Under the pieces are notes generated by a model. The model was given only the letters and a program-made list of their open reading frames with translations. It ran no database searches and was not told where the DNA came from. 64,000 nt of DNA from assembly GCF_001680005.1 (NCBI RefSeq), contig NC_033566.1, positions 1,798,001 to 1,862,000 of the forward strand, read 5' to 3'. The position numbers and the translations under genes are program-made. This stretch comes from Plasmodium coatneyi (Eukaryota > Apicomplexa > Aconoidasida > Haemosporida > Plasmodiidae). How positions within the stretch are numbered: position 1 is the stretch's first letter; every line of letters starts with the position of its first letter. Below, in pieces: positions 1 to 11,514 of the stretch.

Positions 1-567
1 TGGAAGTAAGGTTGTGTTAGGGGTGATTGCTGGAAGGAAGGTTGTTAGGGGTGGTCGGTGGAAAGAAGGTTGTTAGGTAGTAGGTGGAAAGAAGGTTGTT
101 ATGTTGTAGGTGGGTGGTAGGTGGGTTTTTAGGGTGGTGATTAGTGGGTTGTTAGGTTGGTGGAAGGAATGGTTGTTAAGGGTGGTGGTAGGGTGGTTGG
201 TGGGTTGTTAGGGTGCTGGTTGGTGGGTTGTTAGGGTGCTGGTTGGTGGGTTGTTAGGGTGCTGGTTGGTGGGTTGTTAGGGTGCTGGTTGGTGGGTTGT
301 TAGGGTGGTAGTTGGAAGGAAGGTTGTGTTTGGGGTGATGGTCTAAGGAAGGAAAGGAAGGGTCTAAGGAGGAAGGAAAAGAAGGGGTCTATGGTGGAGG
401 AAGGAAGGGTCTAAGGAGGAAGGAAAAGAAGGGGTCTATGGTGGAGGAAGGAAGGGTCTAAGGAAGGAAAAAAGTAGGGTCCAAGGAAGGAAGGGTCTAA
501 GGAAGGAAAAAAGTAGGGTCCAAGGAAGGAAGGGGAGAAAATACTACTAGTTATAGTAGTATTTTAA
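1..567. repeat. GTTAGGG-like and GGTCTAAGGA tandem repeats
   Basis: Positions 1-330 are degenerate tandem units of the kind ggtgggttgttagggtg, with four near-perfect copies at 225-305. Positions 335-530 are a second, purine-rich family built on gggtctaaggaaggaag. The tract follows the last visible donor of the minus-strand KIR at 580, so it is probably that gene's TM-to-tail intron, where the coding strand is C-rich. No tail exon is visible before the window edge. Confidence 0.85.
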
Positions 568-579
568 TTATAACTTTAC

Positions 580-1598
580 CTTATACAATAAGAAGGGAGC
601 AACTGTCATTCCGAGTGTGCCAAATATAGAAGAAAGCGAAGAGGTGGTGGTGGCTTTACTTACGGCATCGTCTTTTTCTTTAGTGGCTGCTGCTTTTGCT
701 GCGACTGCTTCCTGCTGGTTCTTTCTTGTTAGTTCCTGTATCTGACGGGAATGTGCGTCATTTGCTTCTTTTGCTATTTGTAGTTTAGTGTCTGATGCAC
801 ATTGTAATTTTATCAGTTTTGCCAGAATGTCTGCTTTATGTTCTTTCCAAAATTGAGTACAGTAAGAATCATTTTTGCTTTTGTTTTCAGTACAGTGTGC
901 ACTTACAACAAAATAGGATGAAAATATTCCATCTATGTGATGGCCATATTGTTCACTACATTCGGACACATTTTCCTTTAATATTTTTTGTATATCATTG
1001 TGGTCGTGCCACCACTCGAATAGTGTTTTTCTTTGTTGGAAAAGAATTTTTTCAACATCATCGTATAGAATTCTACATGGATTCGTATAAGAAGTTATAT
1101 TCGGCGTAGTGTAAATTTTGTTCAAAAGTTCATATAATGACTTACCATTTAATTTGTCCCAGTATGTACTTCCCAACCAATAATAAAAAAATTCACAAGG
1201 TTCTTTATTTTTGTAGATTTGTTGCTCATTCATCCAAGATGCGCAACAGTAAGCCTTCGCAATTTTTTCAGCGTTACTAATAATGTTTGTACAGTCGTTG
1301 AATTTACTGTTTAATTGAGTTTTTAACTTATTAGGGTCGGCACAAGTTCCAGGACATTCACTCTCAGTAGGCGCATCGAATTTATCATAGTACTTGGTCT
1401 TGGAAGGTAATTCTTCTAAATCCAGTGGCTGCAAATGTAATTCATATAATACATATATATATATATATGTACACTCCTTATATTCTCATTATATTATGTA
1501 CAGAATATTATGTACATGCAGAAGTATTGCATGTGTATATGTGCATGTACCCTCACATGGAAGGAAACATATATAATAATCCGTATTACTTTTGTCAT
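580..1598 (-). CDS. KIR (PIR superfamily) variant antigen, 3' end outside window
   Basis: Exon 1 (1590-1598) encodes Met-Thr-Lys before a GTAATA donor. Exon 2 (580-1428) follows a TTTGCAG acceptor in phase 0 and encodes about 283 residues. It opens with the KIR-typical acidic LPSK motif, contains Cys-rich ectodomain landmarks (AYCCAS, CEFFYYWLG) and ends in a hydrophobic TM segment before LLYK and a GTAAAG donor. Between the last ectodomain cysteine and the TM is a charged, Ala/Gln/Lys-rich, probably helical stretch. The tail exon must lie before position 1. KIR proteins are expected on or in infected red cells, and the family varies clonally. The leader exon is short and inferred; its match to the leader at 21164 supports it. 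Confidence 0.88.
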
Positions 1599-2029
1599 GG
1601 TTATTGTTTATGTGTGTATATTTTTCTTCTGTTGTATATATGGAATGGAATTTATATATTAAAAGTGTATATTGTTCATATATATGTTTATGCAGAATAT
1701 GAATATTTCAGTTTTTCACTTGTTCCATAAAGATTATGAATGAATATTGGAATTTTTACTTTCTTCTCTAATAGTGCATATTGTTCAATTTTTAAAGTAG
1801 CGACAGCACATTATGTGTGTATCAAATCATTATATTTGCAGCCCAATGCAAAATAAGAATAAAATATTTTAAAGGAACTCCCATAATGAACAAAGAAGGG
1901 GAATGATTAAACATTTTATATGGTTTCTTTATTCCTTTATTTATTCACTTACATCGTTATTATTAGATTATGCGCAACTCTCCCCAGAAGTATTATATTA
2001 TTATTATTATTTACATGTGTGCTTCAGTT

Positions 2030-2078
<49 letters not shown>

Positions 2079-2848
2079 GTATGTAGGAAATATATATATA
2101 ATTCTTTTTTCCCTTCTTTTGTGCATAGGAAAAATTCTTACCACATATATATATATTATATTAAATTATGCGTTTTACTACTATTGAAAGTTGTTTTCAT
2201 ATATAACTTCTTCTAACAAATACCTTAATAGTTCATATATGCAGAATTCTTTCCCTCTTTTCGGACGTGTGTACATGAATTTATTAATATTTATAGAAAT
2301 AGTTGAGCTAATAAAGCAGAATTAACTATGCACATATGGCTCAGAGGAAGGAGAAGGAAGCAAGGGGGAAGTGTACGAAATTACATGTACAAGAATATGT
2401 GCATACCTTCACTTAATAGCACCTTTTTTTTTTTTTTTTTATAACATACGCCTATCCTCTCTTCCATTTTATGATCGGTTTGTTGTTATAATAATTTGTT
2501 GCTTCCCCTTCCCTATTCCTTTTTTTTTTTAGTGCATTGGAATGTACTGTTTCATATGTAGAGTGTACACTTTATATACCATTTGAGCTATGTCCCTCCT
2601 TAAGTGCATATTAGATTCTGTATACTGATGTGTTCGTTTCCTCCTCTTCCTTTTTCCTTCATTTATATGATGCGGAAAGGTTCAGAGTGTTCAACGGGGG
2701 TTCAAAGAATTCCCCTTTTCCCCGTATAAAGACACCATGTTATATGTATATATATAAAAGTGCTTTCATATTTATAATTGTTCTTTCCATTTGTGCATTT
2801 ATATGTGTTACAAAATGTAATGGTGATAAATTATAATTAGAGGAAGGG
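1599..2848. promoter_or_regulatory. 5' flank of the KIR at 580
   Basis: This is AT-rich noncoding sequence with a (TA)n tract near 2035-2078 and poly-T runs near 2427 and 2520. Around 2185-2260 it carries a block resembling those upstream of other KIR genes (upstream TTAATAGTTCATATATGCA and T/C-rich sequence). It probably holds the promoter and 5' UTR of the minus-strand KIR. No gene is visible. Confidence 0.5.
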
Positions 2849-3034
2849 ATGGATGCAATGTACACAGAGTTCACAGTTTATTCAACAGAAACAGGTTCCA
2901 CAGTAGCTTCAACAATAGGTGATTCAACAGATAATTCTACCATATATAATAAGCCACCAGCAGGGAGGCATAGGAAAGGTCAACAACAACAGAGACAGCA
3001 AAGAAGAACAAATATACGTTATCAAGCAATGTAA
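2849..3034 (+). pseudogene. Orphan KIR cytoplasmic-tail exon
   Basis: The plus strand reads through a Ser/Thr-rich tail with STIGDSTDNSTIYN, a Gln/Arg-rich stretch and a terminal NIRYQAM before TAA. This is the signature of KIR tail exons elsewhere in the window (compare the end of 47554-49173). There is no KIR ectodomain or TM exon upstream on the plus strand, only the flank of an opposite-strand KIR. The usual 5' end of the exon (acceptor followed by Y-x-x-L-x-S-W) is not recognisable. It is best read as a remnant of a lost gene. Confidence 0.75.
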
Positions 3035-3875
<841 letters not shown>

Positions 3876-4759
3876 TTATAATTTGTATTTTTTGTATTTG
3901 GATCGTTGGATATATTTTTTTCGTGCTCGATAATAATAAAATGCTACTAATGCGAGTAACATGAGGAGTCCAATGATTGGAAGAACTGCTTGTGTTGTCG
4001 TTGAGTATGTTGTAATTTTCGCATTATCTTTAAAGTATGAAATAATTTTTTCCCAAGTCCTTGATTCTGTTATTCCTGTACATTCTGTTTTTGATATATT
4101 GAAGTTTCCACAATATAGAACAAATATACCAAGAGCCAAAACAACCAATATAAGTAGTAGTAAGGTTCTATGTTTAAATTTTCCATATTTACATTTTTTA
4201 TACAACCTTCGACATTTGTCGGTTAATGTATTAGTATTTTTGTTCCTTAGGGTGGTATTATTTTTATTCCTTCCTCTTTCATATGGTACATTTGGCATAG
4301 TACTCCTAATTGGGTCTTCATTATTTTTATGAAAAAATGGACTTCCTTGCAATTGTGTTCTTGTGCCAGTTGAGCTTATTAAGGTTCCTTCACTGCTTGT
4401 ACTGCTTGAATCTGACGAATCGGATGTACCAAAACCGCTGGTTCCTGACTTGCTATTCCATCGGGTTGCGTGCACTAGGACCTAAAAAAAAATAAAAAGA
4501 AAAAGGAGGTACGAAGGTGTTAATTTAAAATTTATAGAATGTATATAAGTAAAAAAAAAAAAAAAATAGGTGTTTTTTCTCCAAGCGAAATAAAAAATTC
4601 TTCATCATAATAAATGTGTGTGCAAATTATAAAAAAATGTAATAGTTGTTGTTCTTATCATACATAGTTGGAACGTTGCTCCCACTGACAGCACAAGAAC
4701 AACAGGAATACGAAGGTGAGGAGTATGTAACGTTTTGCAGAGGTTAAAGGTGCCATCAT
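3876..4759 (-). CDS. Two-exon exported/secreted two-TM protein
   Basis: Exon 1 (4664-4759) encodes a 32-residue leader, MMAPLTSAKRY followed by a hydrophobic core, that looks like a signal sequence. Exon 2 (3876-4481) starts after a TTTTTAG acceptor in phase 0; the total is about 233 residues. The mature part has a Ser/Thr-rich N-terminus and a block with PFFHKNNEDP and MPNVPYERGR. Next comes a basic stretch, TM1 (LLLLILVVLALGIFVLYC) and a short loop. It ends with TM2 running into FYYYRARKKYIQRS and a basic tail. The gene at 53191 shares the leader style, the MPNxPYERGR block and the YYYRARKKY motif. It belongs to a subtelomeric multigene family; the precise family name is not certain and no PEXEL (RxLxE/Q/D) is obvious. 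Confidence 0.85.
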
Positions 4760-5440
4760 TCTGCTGTTTTTGCTTTTCTTCCTCTTTCTTTCTTTTTTAT
4801 TTTTCTTTTTTCCTTAAAATGAAGGATATGTTTAGAAAGTAAAAGTGTGTATTTTTTTTTTTTCTTTCTTCTTTTTTTTTTTTTTTTTTGTTAAAATAAA
4901 AACTTTTTGAAGTGGCGCTTGTATTCTTCTTTTTTTTTTATATTATTTTTTGTTATGCTTGCTTCTTCTTTTTAATGTAAAAAAAGAGAATGCTTAAAAT
5001 GAAAAATGTTTTCTCTTCTAATTTATATTAAATAGATTGTACGGATTATATATGATGATTATTTTTTTTTTTCTTTAATGTGAAATGTTTAATTTAAGTC
5101 GTTTGTGTGCGCGGCATTTGATTAACTGCTTTTTCATTTCAAAGGTGTGTGTATGAAAGTGTAACTTTCTATGTAAACTTTTTTTTTTATTTAAACTTTT
5201 TACTTTTAAAACTTTTTACTCTTAAATTTTTTTAAATATAATAATTAGAATGTATAATAATATACACATACAGGAGTATATATATTAATTTAGAATAATG
5301 TAAAAAAAAAAAAAAAAAAGTAGTTCATTTTTTAATTGCACATATAATTATATTGCTCTAATATTTTATGTTCAAAGAGGTAGGAGTGAAAGTGGTTCGT
5401 ATTCTTTTTTTTTCTACAAAGAGAGAGCGAAGAAAAAAAA
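4760..5440. promoter_or_regulatory. 5' flank of the exported gene, with a conserved TTTGTAG element
   Basis: The flank is poly-T/poly-A rich. At about 5390-5430 it carries gtggttcgtattc, a T run and tctacaaagagagag. The same element sits upstream of the related genes at about 12911-12950 and 54570-54610. Read on the coding strand it is a CT tract ending TTTGTAG, which resembles a splice acceptor in a 5' UTR exon. This is an inference from three copies. Confidence 0.5.
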
Positions 5441-6315
5441 AAATGTAACACCCCCCCCACACACATCTTTCTTCCACACCCTAACACACTTCTCTCCACA
5501 ATAACACTTACCCCCTCCCACACACTAACAGACCTAATCCTAAATCATACACTCCTTTTTCCATCACTACTTTTACTTCCTTCTCTTCCCTTCACTCTCC
5601 TTGTTTCATTCCTCCTTTCCTTCACTCTCATTCCTTCACTCTCATTCCTTCACTCTCATTCCTTCACTCTCATTCCTTCACTCTCATTCCTTCACTCTCA
5701 TTCCTTCACTCTCATTCCTTCACTCTCATTCCTTCACTCCTCCTTTCCTTCTACACCCTTTTCTTCCACACCACTTCCTTCACTCTCTCTGCTTCCTTTA
5801 CTTCTTCGTTTATTCTTTTCCCCTCCTTCGCATGCACCCTCCTGCAAACTTATCACTTTCCACCTGAACAATCAAACACCTCCCCTTCCACCCTAACACC
5901 CAAATCTTCACCTCTCTGCACACTTCCTTCCACCCCTTAACCATCGTTCTAGTACCCTAAACACTTCCATTCTACCACCCCTAAACCTTTATTCTAACAT
6001 CCCTACACCCTACTCCCACACACATAACTGTTCATTCTAATACCCCTAGGAACCTCCCTTCCACCTACCATCCCTAAGTACACCATCGTGCACACTTCCT
6101 CCAACATACTTCCTTCCTATCTTTCTTCTATTCCTTTCTTTTTTTTTTCTTTTTTTTTTCTTTTTTTTTTCTTTTTTTTTTCTTCTTTTTTTCTTTTTTT
6201 TTTTTTTCTTCCTCTATGCCCTTCTTCCCTAACACGCACCCGTCCCTACACACTTCCTTACATCTACCACCACAATAACACTGCACCATAAAACACTTTT
6301 TTCTCTTTTGTTTAG
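5441..6315. repeat. C-rich interspersed tract with 14-bp cattccttcactct repeat
   Basis: Pyrimidine-rich plus strand. About nine copies of cattccttcactct lie at 5624-5740. Degenerate caccctaacac and ccttccacc units lie at 5440-6290, and a poly-T tract with regular C interruptions at 6140-6208. It ends directly at the acceptor of an orphan KIR tail exon, so it looks like the last intron of a decayed plus-strand KIR. Similar sequence lies at 54620-55290. Confidence 0.8.
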
Positions 6316-6498
6316 TATAAATTACTCTTTTTTAAGAAGCACAACCACTCTGGAAATGGAAGAAAAAGATCAATTAACCACGATTTGAACACCTTATCAG
6401 ATGATTCTTCTACAGAAACATATTCAAAAACCAACCTAACGGACACTGCAACAGAATATTCTGTTGCATACACCACTACTTCATCATCATCTAGATGA
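6316..6498 (+). pseudogene. Orphan KIR tail exon with intact acceptor
   Basis: After TTGTTTAG the plus strand reads YKLLFFKKHNHSGNGRKRS, then a Ser/Thr/Asp-rich tail ending TTSSSSR and TGA. The HNHSGNG..SRKR start and TSSSSR end closely match the tail of the KIR at 55300. Upstream there is only a C-rich intron-type tract and then an opposite-strand gene, so the ectodomain and TM parts are missing. It is a second relic of a plus-strand KIR. Confidence 0.8.
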
Positions 6499-6992
6499 TG
6501 AACACAACATCTTCATTCAGATTATCATCATCTTCTAGATGAAGTAATGAACATTTTTGAGAAAAAAAAGGACGGGGAGGAAAAAAAGTTTTCTTACATT
6601 TTTGCATAATATGTACTGGCTTTGCACACATTGTACCTTGTACATATGTAATGATCATCATTATACAATATATATATATATATAATGAACAATGTAGGAT
6701 GTATACCGTTTACGAGTTGTATATGTATATATATATATATTAAAGAAAAAAAAATAAATAATACTATCATTTTTTTAAAAAAGGCGAATTATTAAATAAT
6801 ATATAATAATATAAAAAGGAGCAAGCACTACCACATACATACATGCATCATATATAGAAATATTTTTAATGTTCCTCATTTATGAACTATATACAGCGTC
6901 ATAGCATAGAAGCAATGTTATACACAGATACTCATATGAAGATTCATTACCTCCCTTTCGACCCTAACAACTATTCATTTTTTGCAGTTTCT
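6499..6992. other. AT-rich intergenic sequence, no gene seen
   Basis: The stretch begins with a short inverted repeat around 6480-6545 (catcatcatctagatgatg and atcatcatcttctagatgaag). AT-rich DNA with short (TA)n tracts near 6668 and 6728 follows. It lies between two convergent 3' ends and probably holds 3' UTRs. Confidence 0.5.
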
Positions 6993-8014
6993 TCAGTTTT
7001 TTTCAGATTTGTTCTCTGTGAGTAGAACATTCTGCCCCTGTAAAAATTTACAACCCCATATTTTGTTAGACAAATTCTTTCCTTCTTTCGAAAACCAGAA
7101 TGTCCACAGTATAAATAGGATTAGGAACCCAATAATCGGATAAACTATAATTTTAGCTATAGATTCCGCGCCCATTGAGTCCACCACGGCGTGGGCACCA
7201 AGTAGCTGATCTACAGGGTTTTCAGTCCACATAAGAAGGATGAACGCAATTAATACGAGTTGTATCCATTCATGTGTTTTGACCTCCCCACGAAATAATC
7301 TACAAATCAGCCGATCTCCCCAACTTTTTTTCTTTCCTTTTGCACAACTTTGTACATTGTTTGGTGGTGTATTTGATGTAGTTGGATTTGGCTGTTTGTT
7401 GTTCTTATCACCACCAACTGAAGGTGGTGGTGTATTTGGTACATTTGGATTGGTGTTTTTCTCACCACCTGAAGGTGGTGTACTTTTCTTGGGGTCCGAT
7501 TTTTTTGATTCATTTTTGGGTGATGATTGTTTTAGTTCATCTTTGGGTGGTGCTTTTTTGAATAGATCACCGAATTGGTTCTTATTTTTTGTTGATACAT
7601 TTGGTTTGTTCTTATCAGGAGGTGTACCATTCTTCGGTGGATGTGGTTTGTCCTGTTTTGTTACATCACCCACCTTTGTTAATAGTGTTTTTACACCTTC
7701 ACCAAAGGTGGTACTTTTTTCCTTTTCAGTTCCTGTCACATTGGCGCTTCCTCTCTTTGATGTGCTAATAGCAGTCACCTAAAAAAAAAAAAAAGGAAAG
7801 TGCATTTACAATTTGCATAACACATATAAGTATTACCACTAAAAAAAAAAGAGAAGTTTTCACACCTTCCCTCTAGCAAAATGAAAAAAAATGAACCATA
7901 ATAAATATATCGACGCTAAAAATTTAATAGTTATTATGATCATACCTGGTAGTTAGTATATTGCAAGAAGCTTAAAATGAAAGTTAATATTAAAATTCTC
8001 AAAAGGGGTGCCAT
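6993..8014 (-). CDS. Two-exon secreted/exported two-TM protein, Pro/Lys/Asn-rich
   Basis: Exon 1 (7946-8014) encodes the 23-residue hydrophobic leader MAPLLRILILTFILSFLQYT plus NYQ. Exon 2 (6993-7778) follows a T-rich acceptor in phase 0 and begins VTAISTSKRG; the total is about 284 residues. The middle is low complexity, rich in KP, PPK, NTPP and GG. Then come CKGKKKSWGDRLICRLFRG, TM1 (IQLVLIAFILLMW), a short loop, TM2 (IIVYPIIGFLILFILWTFWF) and a Lys/Asn-rich tail. The leader and the start of the mature chain (NY..AISTS) match the gene at 11515, so the two are paralogues. Function is unknown; membrane insertion after secretion is inferred from the leader and TMs. Confidence 0.83.
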
Positions 8015-8086
8015 TTTATTCTTTGCTTTTTTTTTTTGTTTTATTCCTTTTCTTTTTTTTTTTTTTTTGTTAAAAAAAAGAGGAAC

Positions 8087-10042
8087 TTATCTAATATAAG
8101 GAACAGAATATTCTGTAGAATCATCATCATCCTCCGTTGAGTCAGGTTCTGAATCTACTGTTGTTGAGTTGTATGCTGTGGAATCATCTTCATTTTCCAT
8201 ATTTACCCTGCGTACTAATGATGTTCTTTTTCTTCTGCTTCCATTGTTGTTGTTCCTTCTCCTTCCTCCTCCTCCAAAAGTGTTACGTAAGTCGGAAAAT
8301 ATAGAAGTATACTAAGAAGAGGAAAAAAGAAGAAAGAGTGAGGGTTAAAATATGTGCGCATAATATATATATGTATATTACAGTTCCCTTTAAACATTCC
8401 ATTTTTTTTTTTTTTACATTTATTCTATGCACTCTTTTTTAAATAGGCAGGAAAATATTAATAAGTGTTATTATGCATATTTCCTGTGTTAAGTGTACTT
8501 ACCTTATATAGATAGAAAGCAATTGCTGGTAATCCTATTGCTGCTGCCCCAGCAGCAGCACCACCACCAATAGTGGTACTATCCATTCCGGAAGAGACAG
8601 ATGCAAATGGTAGTATTCCCTGTTGTGATGGTCCTTGGGGTCTTCCTGGGGGAGGTGGTCCCTGTGGTCTATTCCCACCTTGTTGTGGTGGTCCTTGTGG
8701 TCTTCCTGGAGGAGGCGGACTTTCAGGTCTTGGACTACCAGTGTTCTGGTTGCCAGTACTACTGGTACCGGAGGAACCTGGATTCCAGGTTCCCGTAGAA
8801 CCGGAACCAGAAGAACCTGGATTCCAAGTTCCCGTAGAACCGGTACCAGAAGAACCAGGATTCCAAGTTCCCGTAGAACCGGAACCAGAAGAACCTGGGT
8901 TCCCACGAACTTCTGCTAAGTATAAAAATTAAACATGGAAAATTAGTTTTAATGTCAGCAGGAGTCATTGGACGAAAGGAATGTTTTGGGTGCACTTTCC
9001 CTTTTCTGTATATATTTTTTCACTCTTTAATAACACTTTCGAATTATGCATATTTGTTATTATGTGCTCCCTTCACTTGCCTTCCCTAACCTTCCTCTTT
9101 TATTTGTCTTACCTGCTACAAGACCGTAGTCAGGTTGTGCCCTACGTGGGGGTTCCGGAGGGCACTTCAGTTTCTGCGGTTCCTTAAATTCCCCCCTCCC
9201 GTCGTCCTTCTGAAAGTTCTCTCTAAATTTTTGACAATATGGTTCTCCGCGCTCGTTTCCGCACTTTCCACTTAACTCTCTATGTACTGACTGGGCTCTA
9301 GTTAAGGACTGCTCGTAGTCTGAACTGCTGCAAAATTTAGTAAGGTCCTCCTGATTACTCTGTATTTTATTAGAGTCGTAGTAGTATTAGAATAGTGTTT
9401 TAGCCTTTGGGAACCTGTCTTTGAAAATATTAGGGTATAAATCCTTGCACTTACATTTAGAATCGAATTTCTGCAGTTGTTCATAAATTTTCGGCATAAC
9501 CATTGAGAGAGAGCCTGTTATCGATGTTTCATTTCTTATTTTATCACCTAACCAATAATAAAATAAGGCAAAACGTTCATCATCCGGCAAAGAACCGAAC
9601 ACTCCCTCCGCCCCCTTACATGCTACACAGTAGTTCTGTACAATTTTACTAATCATATGCCAATTTCTCCCATTGTATGATTGTAATGAATTTTTCATTT
9701 CCACTTCTGCTGTACTCTGCGTCCATTTCCCTCCCTGAAATGTACAACTTCTTCCTACTCCTTGGTCTAACGCATCGTATATTTTTTGTGATGGTTTTTT
9801 AAATGGAGCTGAACCCTGCTAAAAGTGTAATCGACAAAGAGAATGGAGCATACATAGATGGATGCTTCTATATGTGTACATCCCTTCCATATTATTATTT
9901 ATTGCACTAAGCACAAATTATTATATATACATCATATATATAAGTGTTCATGTTGTAAGAAGGAAGGAAGGTTGTGTTAGGGGTGGTTGGTGGAAGGAAG
10001 GGAAGGAACAGGTCCCTTCAGTGTTCTTACCGGTTGAACCAT
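8087..10042 (-). pseudogene. Four-exon KIR with host-like stalk and one in-frame stop
   Basis: Exon 1 (10031-10042) encodes MVQP. Exon 2 (9113-9818) holds the Cys-rich ectodomain, including FALFYYWLGDKI. Exon 3 (8503-8915) holds a long stalk plus TM (AAAGAAAIGLPAIAFYLYK). Exon 4 (8087-8311) is the basic tail ending STEYSVPYIR. All splice phases agree. A TAA at 9387-9389 interrupts exon 2 after KTLF, at the point where intact paralogues continue with an aromatic YYYD motif; downstream coding resumes unbroken. The stalk has four tandem 13-residue units of the NPGSSGxGSTGTW type, then about 35 residues rich in PPPPGRPQGP and GGNRPQGP. A very recent nonsense change or a sequencing error would both fit. 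The otherwise intact frame suggests the change is young. Confidence 0.82.
8617..8901 (-). other. KIR stalk: fibrinogen-alpha-like repeats and proline-rich segment
   Basis: At 8746-8901, four 13-residue units (NPGSSGSGSTGTW and variants) end in STGNQNTGSPRP. At 8617-8721 a segment of PPPPGRPQGP, QQGGNRPQG and a second PPPPGRPQGP follows. From memory, the first part resembles the tandem repeats of the host fibrinogen alpha-chain connector, which contain GSSGxGSTG, TWNPGSS and NQNPGSPRP. The second resembles salivary basic proline-rich proteins. The near-identical first three units suggest recent local expansion. Confidence 0.75.
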
Positions 10043-11514
10043 TTTTCCTACACATTCACTCTACACATAACGAAAATTTCTCATGGAAGTTGCCTTCTAC
10101 TTATTCATGAAGGGAATATATATATGTGTGTGATATTTTTCACTTATATATTCCAAGTGGGGCTCACCATTAAGAAGTATATATATGTATCAAATTTTTG
10201 TACTCCTTCTTCTTTCTTAATTTTGTGTAATCCTTTAACTTCTTCAACGCGGCGATAATATACACTACATATACATACATACACATCAAAGTCATTACAT
10301 ATGTGCACGTATATATAATTTAAGGTAAGAATATGAACGGGCGTACGAATGAACGAACAAGCAAAGAATAAGAAAATAATGGATCGAAGGAGTCAAACTC
10401 CTCATGTTCAATTTGTATCTATGTATTATATATGTTTGTGCACATTCTGTGTACATTGTGCATGCTTGTTCATTTGGAGCATTCCATTATTATGTACACT
10501 TCTCTCTTATTATGTGTATATAAGCACACCTTTTTTCTATTTGACGAAACATTTATCATACATGTACTACATACTTTTATGTTTTATTGTTATGTTTAAA
10601 GGGGAGAGTTAATTGAAAATTGTTAATATGCATATTGCATATTTCAATCCAAAAAAAGAAGGAGCACACTCTTCCCTATACCCTTCTTCCTTTTCGTACA
10701 TTGTGCACACTACATTTATATTTAGTAAAAAAGGTATGCACTCACAATACAAATATAATACAAGTATAGAGAGAAAAGGAGTGTGTAATGCACAAAGATA
10801 GATATATATGCTCCTTCTGTTAAAAAGAGAGAGTGAAAATTCGGTTTGTGTTTGTGTGCGCACAATAATTACATGTGTTACATAATAATTATGACATGTT
10901 GCGCAATGATGCGCATAATATTATGCATGATTATACATGTGCACAGAAATTCGTTATGCACAGTGTATTTGTGAAGAGAAGGGAAGAGGAGCTTAAATGC
11001 AGTAACCTTATCTGAACACTATTGGAATGAATTCCTATTATAACCCAATTTCCTCCTATTTCACATATATGCTAAGAACTGTTTGTTTCGTTCTATTCTT
11101 GAGCATGTGCACATCTTATATATACGTACTTCGTCTATGTACACTCATTTACTGTGTGCTCATTCCAACTACTATGTTCTTGCAACTACTATATTCTATC
11201 TGGAAATGGAGTAATTATATTTTAGCCCCCCCCTTCAAAGTTCCTTCCCAAGAGAATATTCCCTTCCGAAGGGGGAACAATATCTTCCCAAAACAACGGT
11301 TCTTTCCTTCCCCAAAACAACAAGGTTCCCTTCATCCCAAACAACGATTCGTAACGGTTCCCTTCCCCCACAAAAAAAGGTTCCCTTACCCAAACAACGG
11401 TTCTTCCCTTCCACCCCTAACACAACCTTCCTTCCCCAAAACAACGGTTCCTCCCAAAAGGGTCCGTATGGTTCGTTACGGTTTGGCACGGTTGCTGGTA
11501 CGCTTTGGTGCGGT
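10043..11514. promoter_or_regulatory. KIR 5' flank and a CCTTCC/AACAACGGTT repeat patch
   Basis: 10043-10990 is the upstream flank of the minus-strand KIR. It includes the recurring KIR upstream block near 10560-10700 and a GC-bearing inverted patch near 10890-10950 (gttgcgcaatgatgcgc). 11227-11460 is a patch of repeated cttcccaaaacaacggtt and small CCTTCC..GGAAGG hairpins, just 3' of the exported gene at 11515. No gene is supported. Confidence 0.5.

Noticed and set aside
5601..5867. Frame encoding Ser-His-Ser-Phe-Thr-Leu-Ile-Pro repeats
   Set aside because: Product of the 14-base cattccttcactct array; composition only.
8535..8906. 123-codon minus-strand frame of Leu-Val-Pro repeats and plus-strand Gly/Pro/Glu frames
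   Set aside because: Out-of-frame readings of the KIR stalk exon 8503-8915, whose correct frame joins both neighbouring exons by phase.
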